Of a stretch of DNA of 10,766 bases, positions 1 through 6,866 are shown piece after piece; the first letter of the stretch is position 1, and each line of letters begins with the position of its first letter. The position numbers and the translations under genes are program-made. A model generated the notes under the pieces. That model made no database searches and was not told where the DNA came from. It worked only from the letters and a program-made list of their open reading frames with translations. Source of the DNA: Chlorobiota bacterium (lineage in GTDB: Bacteria > Bacteroidota > Bacteroidia > Bacteroidales > JAADGE01); assembly GCA_013153575.1 (NCBI GenBank), contig JAADEE010000057.1, positions 1-10,766 on the forward strand. The letters run 5' to 3'.

Positions 1-1538
1 TGTTTTATTCTATTTGCTCTATTTGGCAAAGCATACCACGCACTTATATAAAAAGAATCTATTGAAGTTGTTCTGTTATTTGCAGAATAAACATACCCAC
101 ATTCAGGATTATAACTAAAAGGCAATTCTTCAAAAGGATGTAATCCTTTCCAATCGTATTTATCGGTATCTCCCGGAAAAACTACATCTCCATCCGTTAC
201 TCTAACAGGAACACCTGCACAACATTGCAATCCTATATTTCCTTCAACATCGGCATATGCAATATTTTGAGCTACTGCTTTAAATGTACTTACTGCATCT
301 CTAAATTCATTCCAGTTATTTGCTCTGTTAAGAAGGTATAAAGAACGAATTTCATTACTCATTTCATTTCCTATCCAATGACACGAAATAACTTTTTCGG
401 TATTTTTAAATTCACTAATTACAGGACCTCTATGTGTGAAACGAATTTTTGCATCTACACTTTCTTCTCCTTTAATATTTATTTTTTCATTCTTAACTTT
501 AAAATTTTTCCACTCTCCATTAAGTTTGTATTTTGTAGAATCTTCATTAACAGTTTCTACATAAAAATCCATGCCATCGAGCATAAGGTTTGTCATTCCC
601 CAAGCAATTTTTTCATTGTGCCCTGCAACTACAAATGGTGAGCCGGGTAAAACAACTCCGGTAACATTAACTTTTCCTTCAACATATTGATGTATTTGCG
701 ACCAAACTCCCGGTATCATTAACCCAAGATGCATATCATTTGCAAAAATTGGTTTACCTGTTGTACTTTTCTTACCGGAAACTACCCAGTTGTTACTTCC
801 ATTAAAAATTTCAGGTATAATATCTTTAACTTTTTCGTATTCATTTATAAGGTTGTATGCTGTTAATGAGCTGTCTTTCATAAATTCAGGATAAACTACA
901 TCTTTCTGATAAGCAAGGTTTTCAAAAATTTCATTAAAAACATCTTTATCAAGTTTTTGTTGCATTTTGTACATTGGCATTTCCATTTTCCAAGCTATTG
1001 CTAAATCCCAAGCCATGTATCCAACTAAATTTATTGAATGTTGAGGTGTCCATTTTTCAGGTTTATATCCTAAAACTTTAAATTCAAAAGACAAATCACC
1101 TTTTTCAATATATTGATTTACACCATCCGAGAAAGCTTCTAATGCTTTTATAATTTCTGCATCTGTTTTTGAAAGAACCATTTCAGATTTTTCAGAAATT
1201 CTTAATGCTCTAAAAAGTTTGTCTGCTCCTATTGTTTTATTCCCGAATATTTCTGACAATCTTCCTTGTGTAACCCTACGTAATAAATCCATTTGCCACA
1301 TTCTGTCTTGTGCAATAATGTAACCTGTTACACGGTATAAATCATCATCATTTTTAGCAACAATATGAGGAACTCCAAATTCATCTCTATAAACTTTTAC
1401 TTCGTCTTTTAAGCCTTTTAATTTTGTTGTTTCATTATAATCGGGCAAAGCTGAACTTGCTATTGTTTTTATAAAAAAGTAAGCAATTATTGAAACAAGT
1501 AATAAAACTGCAATAATTATAAAAATAGTTTTTTTCAT
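1..1538 (-). CDS. Penicillin acylase family protein (Ntn hydrolase), C-terminus cut off by window edge
   Basis: About 512 residues are visible, reading leftwards from an ATG at 1538. The family is usually around 800 residues, so roughly the last third is missing. These enzymes hydrolyse amide bonds (beta-lactam side chains, N-acyl homoserine lactones, other acyl amides) outside the cytoplasm. Residues 3-23 are a hydrophobic signal or anchor segment. The alpha-chain region carries YRDEFGVPHI (about 50-59) and AQDRMWQMDL (about 76-85), typical of the family. The sequence NGSNNW places Ser248 as the likely N-terminal nucleophile, exposed by autocatalytic cleavage after Gly247. GHNEKIAWG follows downstream. 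Asn488, in SANNRT, lies 240 residues after Ser248, the same spacing as catalytic beta-Asn241 of E. coli penicillin G acylase. The gene therefore looks intact as far as it is seen. Substrate cannot be inferred; no partner gene is adjacent. The family call is firm. Confidence 0.93.
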   Translation of the reverse strand, partial: MKKTIFIIIAVLLLVSIIAYFFIKTIASSALPDYNETTKLKGLKDEVKVYRDEFGVPHIVAKNDDDLYRVTGYIIAQDRMWQMDLLRRVTQGRLSEIFGNKTIGADKLFRALRISEKSEMVLSKTDAEIIKALEAFSDGVNQYIEKGDLSFEFKVLGYKPEKWTPQHSINLVGYMAWDLAIAWKMEMPMYKMQQKLDKDVFNEIFENLAYQKDVVYPEFMKDSSLTAYNLINEYEKVKDIIPEIFNGSNNWVVSGKKSTTGKPIFANDMHLGLMIPGVWSQIHQYVEGKVNVTGVVLPGSPFVVAGHNEKIAWGMTNLMLDGMDFYVETVNEDSTKYKLNGEWKNFKVKNEKINIKGEESVDAKIRFTHRGPVISEFKNTEKVISCHWIGNEMSNEIRSLYLLNRANNWNEFRDAVSTFKAVAQNIAYADVEGNIGLQCCAGVPVRVTDGDVVFPGDTDKYDWKGLHPFEELPFSYNPECGYVYSANNRTTSIDSFYISAWYALPNRANRIK

Positions 1539-1574
1539 GGTTGTTGTTTGAGGTTATAAACAAAACTTATCATT

Positions 1575-1605
1575 CAAATATATAGTTATTTGTTTGAATA
1601 ATAAA
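1575..1605 (-). promoter_or_regulatory. Candidate Bacteroidota promoter for the penicillin acylase gene
   Basis: Read on the minus strand, TTTA (1605-1602) is followed by exactly 19 bases and then TATATTTG (1582-1575). This fits the Bacteroidota consensus TTTG-N19-TAnnTTTG with one mismatch in the -33 box. The -7 box ends 36 bases before the ATG at 1538, giving a leader of roughly 30 bases. The match is by eye in AT-rich DNA, so it is moderately likely. Confidence 0.5.
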
Positions 1606-1650
1606 ATTATTGTTGTTATTTAAGGAGTTATGTTGATGAACAAATGCATA

Positions 1651-1705
1651 GAACATTAAAATAATATCTTGAATGTTCAATAATCAATATAGAATTTTAA
1701 TGTTC
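1651..1705. repeat. 12-bp perfect inverted repeat upstream of the acylase promoter
   Basis: The arm GAACATTAAAAT (1651-1662) is matched exactly in inverse by ATTTTAATGTTC (1694-1705), with a 31-base spacer. A third partial copy, GAATGTTC, sits inside the spacer at 1671-1678. The element lies about 45-100 bases upstream of the candidate acylase promoter and downstream of the nfnB stop. It could be a regulator binding site or an RNA hairpin at the end of the nfn transcript. No function can be assigned from sequence. Confidence 0.5.
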
Positions 1706-1739
1706 CAAATATTGTGATGTGTTATTTTATAAATTTGTT

Positions 1740-1780
1740 AAAAAAAGACCCCATGTTAAGCGAAGTTTACAACTTCGTTT
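1740..1780 (-). terminator. Possible terminator of the nfnAB operon
   Basis: On the minus strand, just past the nfnB stop, a 10-bp stem (arms 1780-1771 and 1767-1758, one G-T pair, 3-base loop) is followed after 11 bases by a run of seven T (1746-1740). The gap between stem and T run is longer than in a classical intrinsic terminator, so the call is tentative. Position and orientation suit the end of the nfn transcript. Confidence 0.4.
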
Positions 1781-1797
1781 ATATTTCACCATCATTT

Positions 1798-3279
1798 CTA
1801 ACTAACAAGCTTACTTTTAATATATTTATCCATACCTGCGGCAGCCTTTCTGCCATCACCCATTGCAAGAATTACAGTTGCTCCACCTCTTACAATATCG
1901 CCACCGGCAAACATATCTTCAATTGAGGTTTGAAAATCATCATTAACTACAATAGTTCCCCATTTTGTTGTTTCTAAACCTTTTACACTTGCAGGAATTA
2001 ACGGATTTGGTGAAACTCCAACTGCAACAACAACATTATCAACATCAACTTCATATTCTGAGCCTTCAATTGGTATTGGTCTTCTTCTTCCTGATGCATC
2101 AGGCTCACCAAGTTCCATTTTTTGAAGTACCATTTTCTTAACCCTTCCTTTCTCGTCTGCAATATATTTTACAGGATTATTTAAATTTAAAAATTCAACT
2201 CCTTCTTCAATTGCATGTTCAACCTCCTCTACCCTTGCAGGCATTTCGGCTCTTGTTCTTCTGTAAACAATCATTGCTCTTTCTGCACCTAATCTTTTTG
2301 CAGTTCTTACAGCATCCATTGCAGTATTTCCGCCACCAATAATTGCAACATTTTTTCCTAAACTTACAGGTGTATCATAATCTTCTTTTGCAGCACCCAT
2401 TAAGTTAATTCTTGTAAGATATTCATTTGCTGAAAAAACTCCTATTGAATTTTCTCCTTCAATATTCATAAATCGTGGAAGTCCGGCACCACTTGCAACA
2501 AAGAATGCTTTAAAACCTTTATCTCTTAAATCTTGAATACTTGCAGTTTTACCAACAATAAAGTTTGTAACAAATTTAACACCCATCTTTTTCAAATTGT
2601 TAATTTCAAAATCAACAACATCATTAGGTAATCTAAATTCAGGAATTCCATATTTTAAAACTCCGCCTATTTCGTGCAAAGCTTCAAAAAGAGTTACATC
2701 ATAACCCATTTTAGCCATATCGGCTGCCCAAGCTAATGAAGCAGGTCCGGCACCAACTGATGCAACTTTAATTCCGTTGCTTTCTGAAATTTCAGGAATT
2801 GATGCTTGTCCACTATTCATTTCATAATCTGCTGCAAAACGTTCTAAATAACCTATTGCAACAGGCGGTTTGTTTAATTTAATTGTATAGAAACATTGTT
2901 CTTCACATTGTTTTTCTTGTGGGCAAACTCTACCACAAACAGCAGGAAGTGAACTTGTTTCTTTTAAAACTTTTGCAGCTTCTAAAAAATTACCTTCTTC
3001 AATTCGCTTAATGAATTTAGGTATGTAAATATTTACAGGGCAACCTGTTATACATGTAGGGTCAGGACAATCAATACATCTTTGAGCCTCAGCAACAGCA
3101 AGTTTTTCGGTTAAACCAAGATTTACTTCATCTCCATTTTTATTTCTTACATTTGGGTCTTGTGCAAGCATTTCAACCCTTGTAAATTCTAATCTATCTT
3201 TTGTTTTTATATTTTTTCTTAATTTGGCTCTCCATTCCTTAGCCCTTTCTTCTTTATAAAAATCTTTTAAAGTATCCAT
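1798..3279 (-). CDS. nfnB: NfnB-type subunit, NADPH-dependent glutamate synthase small-chain-like flavoprotein
   Basis: The 493-residue protein resembles GltD/NfnB (NfnL). In the Nfn complex this large subunit holds the bifurcating FAD, two [4Fe-4S] clusters and the NADP(H) site, and couples ferredoxin and NADH oxidation to NADP+ reduction in the cytoplasm. Eight cysteines for two clusters are present at 68, 71, 76, 80 and 115, 119, 125, 129. The FAD dinucleotide fold begins at VGAGPASLAWA (175-185). The NADP(H) fold shows GGGNTAMD (315-322) and YRR (339-341), and the C-terminal FAD motif is AGGDIVRGGA (458-467). Length is normal for the family. The gene follows nfnA by 39 bases on the same strand, and no large glutamate synthase chain is nearby. 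This pairing favours Nfn over a true glutamate synthase subunit. Sulfide dehydrogenase (SudA-like) is the main alternative. Confidence 0.9.
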   Translation of the reverse strand: MDTLKDFYKEERAKEWRAKLRKNIKTKDRLEFTRVEMLAQDPNVRNKNGDEVNLGLTEKLAVAEAQRCIDCPDPTCITGCPVNIYIPKFIKRIEEGNFLEAAKVLKETSSLPAVCGRVCPQEKQCEEQCFYTIKLNKPPVAIGYLERFAADYEMNSGQASIPEISESNGIKVASVGAGPASLAWAADMAKMGYDVTLFEALHEIGGVLKYGIPEFRLPNDVVDFEINNLKKMGVKFVTNFIVGKTASIQDLRDKGFKAFFVASGAGLPRFMNIEGENSIGVFSANEYLTRINLMGAAKEDYDTPVSLGKNVAIIGGGNTAMDAVRTAKRLGAERAMIVYRRTRAEMPARVEEVEHAIEEGVEFLNLNNPVKYIADEKGRVKKMVLQKMELGEPDASGRRRPIPIEGSEYEVDVDNVVVAVGVSPNPLIPASVKGLETTKWGTIVVNDDFQTSIEDMFAGGDIVRGGATVILAMGDGRKAAAGMDKYIKSKLVS

Positions 3280-3318
3280 TATATTTTGTAGTATTTTAAG
3301 TCTAAATAAAAAATAGTT

Positions 3319-4149
3319 TTAATGTTTGTGAGATCTGCAATGTCTTTCATATGCAATAGTTTCTTCTTCTTTATATGCATTTAATCTCATTAACATTTCA
3401 TCAAAATCAATTTTATGTGCATCAAACTCAGGACCATCAACACAAACAAATTTAGTTTCACCGCCAACTGTAATTCTGCATGCTCCACACATCCCTGTAC
3501 CATCAACCATAATTGTATTTAAACTTGCATAAGTTTTTATATTATGTTTTTTTGTTGTTAAAGAAGCAAATTTCATCATAATTGCAGGTCCTATTACAAC
3601 CGACAAATCAATTTTTTCTTTTGCAATAACTTCTTCCATACCTTCGGTAACCAAACCTTTTTTACCATAAGAACCGTCATCAGTCATAATAATAACTTCA
3701 TCGGAATACTTACGAATTTCATCTTCTAAAATTATAAGTTCCTTATTTCGTGCAGCTAAAACAGTAATTACTTTATTTCCTGCTTTTTTAAATGCCTCAA
3801 CTATCGGAAGAAGCGGTGCAACACCAACACCACCACCGGCTGCTAAAACAGTTCCAACTTTTTCTATATGAGTTGCTTCACCCAAAGGACCAACAACATC
3901 AGTTATTTCATCACCTACATTTAAAGATGCAATTTTATCAGATGTAACACCAACAATTTGAATAACCAAAGTTATTGTACCTTTTTCAACATCTGCACCT
4001 GCAATTGTTAAAGGTATTCTTTCTCCTTTTTTTCCAAGTTTCACAATTACAAAATGTCCGGCTTTTCGTCTTCTTGCAATATCAGGAGCTTGTATTTCTA
4101 ATTTTACTACTTTTTCAGAAAAGTATTCTTTTGAAATAATCTTATTCAT
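3319..4149 (-). CDS. nfnA: NfnA-type subunit, sulfide/dihydroorotate dehydrogenase-like FAD/NAD-binding protein
   Basis: The 276-residue protein belongs to the ferredoxin-NADP reductase superfamily, like PyrK and NfnA (NfnS). In Nfn this small subunit binds FAD, NAD(H) and one [2Fe-2S] cluster and takes electrons from NADH. An FAD-binding barrel covers residues 1-95, with IPLTIAG (45-51). The NAD-binding part starts at LAAGGGVGVAPLLP (102-115). The C-terminal cluster region has Cys221, Cys224 and Cys236. Asp216, just before them, is a candidate fourth ligand, since an Asp plus three Cys is reported for this cluster in characterised Nfn. It is the first gene of the operon and is transcribed away from the KASIII genes. 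The start at 4149 is the natural ATG; no clear ribosome binding site is seen, as is usual in Bacteroidota. SudB of sulfide dehydrogenase is the alternative name. Confidence 0.9.
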   Translation of the reverse strand: MNKIISKEYFSEKVVKLEIQAPDIARRRKAGHFVIVKLGKKGERIPLTIAGADVEKGTITLVIQIVGVTSDKIASLNVGDEITDVVGPLGEATHIEKVGTVLAAGGGVGVAPLLPIVEAFKKAGNKVITVLAARNKELIILEDEIRKYSDEVIIMTDDGSYGKKGLVTEGMEEVIAKEKIDLSVVIGPAIMMKFASLTTKKHNIKTYASLNTIMVDGTGMCGACRITVGGETKFVCVDGPEFDAHKIDFDEMLMRLNAYKEEETIAYERHCRSHKH

Positions 4150-4338
4150 TTTTATATTTTATATTATTTTTTCAGATTAAGAAAATTAAATTTCATAATA
4201 AATTCATTAAAAAAATATGGTAAAAGCACCTTTATTTTTTAACTGTATAAAATTAGAAAAAAAAGGATTATAAAAAAACTGAAATTAATGAATTAGCTTC
4301 TTTTTAAAAATTATTTCAAAAAAATTGCAAATTTTATT

Positions 4339-4368
4339 ATTGTATATCATAAAAAAAACGCATGTTTG
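4339..4368 (+). promoter_or_regulatory. Weak candidate promoter for the first KASIII gene
   Basis: ATTG (4339-4342), 18 bases, then CATGTTTG (4361-4368) approximates TTTG-N19-TAnnTTTG with one mismatch in each box. The -7 box ends 21 bases before the ATG at 4390. The rest of the divergent region 4150-4389 is very AT-rich with long A and T tracts. I found no convincing minus-strand promoter for nfnA in it, although one must lie there. Confidence 0.3.
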
Positions 4369-4389
4369 TAGCCGAATTTATTTTTTATA

Positions 4390-5469
4390 ATGAAGTATTT
4401 AAATACAGTAATAGTTGGAACAGGTAGCCATATTCCTGATGTGGTAGTTAAAAATGATGAATTTTTAAATCAAGACTTTTATACAGAAAAGCAAGAAAAA
4501 ATTACATCAACAGGAGAAAAAATTGTTAGGCAATTTCATGCCATAACAGGAATTGAAGAAAGAAGATATGCAGAAGATGGCATAAACACTTCTGACATAG
4601 CATTCTTTGCAGCTGATGAAGCTATAAAAGATGCAAAAATTGACCCTGAAACAATCGACCAAATCATTGTTGCTCAAAACTTTGGTGATGTTGAAAAAGG
4701 AGGAACTCAATCTTCGCAAGTTCCTAGTATTGCATCAAGGGTAAAACATTCTTTAAAAATAAAAAATCCATCATGCGTAGCATACGATGTTGTTTTTGGT
4801 TGCCCGGGTTGGATACAAGCATTTATTCAAGCTCATGCATACATACAAGCAGGAATGGGAAAACGTTTTCTTGTAATTGGTGCAGAAGCCCTTTCAAGAG
4901 TTAGCGACAAATACGATAGAGATTCCATGATTTTTGCAGATGGTGCAGGTGCAGTTGTTGTTGATGCGCAAGAAAGTGATGAAAAGAAAGGTTTTTTATC
5001 TTACTCAATGCAATCTGATACTCTTGAAGAAGTTAATTATTTATTTTCAGGAAAAACTTATAAATTAAATAGCAAAGAAGATACATACTATATAAAAATG
5101 CAAGGAAGAAAAATATATGAATATGCACTTTTAAAGGTTCCTTCTGCTATGAAACTTGCTCTTGACCGTTCCGGTTACAACATTAATGACCTAAAAAAAA
5201 TTATAATACATCAAGCAAATGAAAAAATGGACGAAGCTATGCTTAACCGTTTTTACAAATTATATAATCTTGAAAATGACATTCCGAAAGACATTATGCC
5301 TATGAGTATTGCAAAACTCGGCAATAGCTCTGTTGCAACAATACCCACATTATTAGATTTTATTCTGAAAGGTAAATACAAGCAACATAAAATAAACGAA
5401 GGCGATATTATTATGTTTGCATCCGTTGGAGCAGGAATGAATATTAATTCAATAATTTACAAAGCATAA
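4390..5469 (+). CDS. 3-oxoacyl-ACP synthase III (KASIII/FabH-like), first tandem copy
   Basis: This 359-residue thiolase-fold condensing enzyme would join an acyl thioester to malonyl-ACP or a similar extender in the cytoplasm. The KASIII triad is complete: Cys138 in VFGCPGW, His274 in IIHQANEK and Asn312 in LGNSSVATIP. The C-terminal glycine-rich motif ASVGAGMN is also present. E. coli FabH is 317 residues with Cys112; the extra length here is mainly an enlarged N-terminal segment around residues 25-55, before the ITGIEERR motif. The residues around the catalytic Cys (GCPGW) differ from the ACAGF of housekeeping FabH. This points to a divergent subfamily rather than the main fatty-acid initiator. 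It is followed by a strong terminator and a paralogue roughly two-thirds identical by eye. No acyl carrier protein or other lipid gene is adjacent, so the product is unknown. Confidence 0.88.
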   Translation: MKYLNTVIVGTGSHIPDVVVKNDEFLNQDFYTEKQEKITSTGEKIVRQFHAITGIEERRYAEDGINTSDIAFFAADEAIKDAKIDPETIDQIIVAQNFGDVEKGGTQSSQVPSIASRVKHSLKIKNPSCVAYDVVFGCPGWIQAFIQAHAYIQAGMGKRFLVIGAEALSRVSDKYDRDSMIFADGAGAVVVDAQESDEKKGFLSYSMQSDTLEEVNYLFSGKTYKLNSKEDTYYIKMQGRKIYEYALLKVPSAMKLALDRSGYNINDLKKIIIHQANEKMDEAMLNRFYKLYNLENDIPKDIMPMSIAKLGNSSVATIPTLLDFILKGKYKQHKINEGDIIMFASVGAGMNINSIIYKA

Positions 5470-5492
5470 AGCAAGACTTTTTATTTAATAAG

Positions 5493-5525
5493 CGGTTAGA
5501 ATAAAAAGTTCTAACCGTTTTTTTT
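5493..5525 (+). terminator. Strong intrinsic terminator between the two KASIII genes
   Basis: A perfect 9-bp stem (CGGTTAGAA at 5493-5501 and TTCTAACCG at 5509-5517, 7-base loop) is followed directly by eight T (5518-5525). It begins 23 bases after the first KASIII stop and ends 20 bases before the second KASIII start. No clear promoter fits in the remaining 20 bases. The second gene therefore depends either on readthrough or on an unrecognised promoter. Confidence 0.9.
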
Positions 5526-5545
5526 ATTAATTTATTTATAGTGTT

Positions 5546-6619
5546 ATGACAAATTTAAATACTGTTATTATCGGTACAGGAAGTTACACACCTGAAAAAA
5601 TTGTAAAAAATGCAGATTTTGTAGAACAACATTTTTTTACAGACAAGCAAAAACTTATTCCTTCAACAGGTGAAGAAATTATTAGAAAATTTGAAGCAAT
5701 TACAGGAATTAAGGAAAGAAGATTTGCAAAAGATAATATGAACACTTCTGACTTAGCAACAATTGCTGCACAACGTGCAATCGATGATGCAGGAATTGAC
5801 CCTGAAACAATTGACCAAATAATTTTAGCACACAATTATGGAGATGTTGAACATGGTCATATACAATCTGACATTTTGCCTAACTTAGCATCAAGAGTAA
5901 AACATGCTCTTAAAATTAAAAACCCTTCGTGCATTGCTTATGATATTTTATTTGGTTGCCCGGGCTGGATACAAGCATTTTTACATGCTCATTCTTTTAT
6001 TAATTCCGGAATGGGAAAACGTTTTCTTGTTATAGGTGCAGATACTCTTGCTCGTGTTAGCGACAAATACGACAGAGATTCTATGATTTTTGCAGATGGT
6101 GCAGGTGCAGTTATTATTGAAGCCAAAGAAAATAAAGAAAAAGAAGGACTAATTTCATTTTCAGCACAAACTGATACATTAAAAGAAGCATATTATCTAT
6201 TTTCAGGAAAATCTAACAATCCATATATCGACCAAAGTGTTAAATATATAAAAATGTATGGAAGAAAAATATATGAATATGCACTTTCAAACGTACCTAA
6301 TGCAATGAAACTTGCAATGGATAGATCGGGCTATGACATTAAAGATTTGAAAAAAATATTTATCCATCAAGCAAATGAAAAAATGGACGAAGCAATTGTA
6401 AAACGTTTTTATAAACTATACAAAATGCAAATGCCCGAAAACATTATGCCTATGACTATTGCACATTTAGGTAATAGTTCTGTTGCAACAATACCTACTT
6501 TATACGATTACATTTTAAAAGGTAAATATTCCGAACACAAAATAAATAAAGGAGATATTATTATGTTCGCATCAGTTGGTGCAGGAATGGGAATTAATGC
6601 TATTGTTTATAAAATTTGA
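5546..6619 (+). CDS. 3-oxoacyl-ACP synthase III (KASIII/FabH-like), second tandem copy
   Basis: This 357-residue paralogue of the preceding gene has the same architecture and a complete triad: Cys138 (LFGCPGW), His274 (IHQANEK) and Asn310 (LGNSSVATIP). It shares the enlarged N-terminal segment (residues 25-55) and the GCPGW nucleophile context, so the two belong to the same divergent KASIII subfamily. Differences cluster around residues 70-120 and 195-225, which may alter substrate or partner choice. Since both copies keep their active sites, neither looks like a decaying duplicate. They could work as a heterodimer (KASIII enzymes are dimers) or on different acyl chains; both ideas are inference. 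The start codon is placed like that of the paralogue, with the shared LNTVI-GTGS beginning at residue 4. It ends 63 bases before a long inverted repeat that may stop transcription. Confidence 0.88.
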   Translation: MTNLNTVIIGTGSYTPEKIVKNADFVEQHFFTDKQKLIPSTGEEIIRKFEAITGIKERRFAKDNMNTSDLATIAAQRAIDDAGIDPETIDQIILAHNYGDVEHGHIQSDILPNLASRVKHALKIKNPSCIAYDILFGCPGWIQAFLHAHSFINSGMGKRFLVIGADTLARVSDKYDRDSMIFADGAGAVIIEAKENKEKEGLISFSAQTDTLKEAYYLFSGKSNNPYIDQSVKYIKMYGRKIYEYALSNVPNAMKLAMDRSGYDIKDLKKIFIHQANEKMDEAIVKRFYKLYKMQMPENIMPMTIAHLGNSSVATIPTLYDYILKGKYSEHKINKGDIIMFASVGAGMGINAIVYKI

Positions 6620-6682
6620 TTTTGAAAGTTGAAATTTAAGATTTGAACATTGATTATTTAGTATTTACTTTTATTACTTTTT

Positions 6683-6768
6683 AGTGAGAGTGTGAATTAT
6701 TTAACAAATATATATTAGACTTTATAAATACCATAATTCTAATAAATTTATTCACACTCTCACTTTTT
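6683..6768 (+). terminator. Long hairpin downstream of the KASIII pair, possible terminator
   Basis: A 15-bp perfect inverted repeat, AGTGAGAGTGTGAAT (6683-6697) and its complement (6750-6764), encloses 52 bases. Inside, TATTAGA (6713-6719) pairs with TCTAATA (6738-6744). The right arm runs into five T (6764-6768), so on the plus strand it can act as a terminator of the KASIII genes. The long loop is atypical. Outside the repeat, the spacer 6620-6866 holds no gene. Confidence 0.5.
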
Positions 6769-6774
6769 CAAAAC

Positions 6775-6805
6775 AAGTTTATTTAAAATAATTCTAAATA
6801 AGCTT
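6775..6805. repeat. 11-bp inverted repeat next to the ferredoxin promoter
   Basis: Arms AAGTTTATTTA (6775-6785) and TAAATAAGCTT (6795-6805) pair over 11 positions with one G-T, around a 9-base loop. It overlaps the place where the -33 box of the ferredoxin promoter should be and is followed by T-rich sequence. It may be an operator or part of a terminator; the high AT content makes chance possible. Confidence 0.35.
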
Positions 6806-6826
6806 ATTTTATAAATAAAAAAGCCC

Positions 6827-6834
6827 TACTTTTG
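6827..6834 (+). promoter_or_regulatory. Candidate -7 box for the ferredoxin gene
   Basis: TACTTTTG matches the Bacteroidota -7 consensus TAnnTTTG at every fixed position and ends 32 bases before the ATG at 6867. The -33 box is poor (TTAT at 6804-6807, 19 bases upstream). The same octamer precedes acnB. Confidence 0.55.
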
Positions 6835-6866
6835 TGCCATAAAACATAATTCTAAAACAATAAACT

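Noticed and set aside
378..641. Plus-strand open frame of 87 codons
   Set aside because: It lies wholly inside the minus-strand penicillin acylase gene, whose motifs and catalytic residues are clear. Its own translation is Phe/Ile/Cys-rich with no recognisable feature.
1714..1926. Plus-strand open frame of 70 codons crossing the nfnB 3' end
   Set aside because: It overlaps the well-supported nfnB C-terminus and the hairpin after it. The translation has no family features.
1798..3279. Annotation as the small chain of an assimilatory glutamate synthase
   Set aside because: No large chain is adjacent, and the partner gene is a PyrK/NfnA-like FAD/NAD protein, which fits Nfn or SudAB better.
4201..4294. 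10-bp inverted repeat (AATTCATTAA and its complement) in the nfnA/KASIII intergenic region
   Set aside because: The arms are 74 bases apart and almost pure AT in very AT-rich DNA, so chance is a good explanation.
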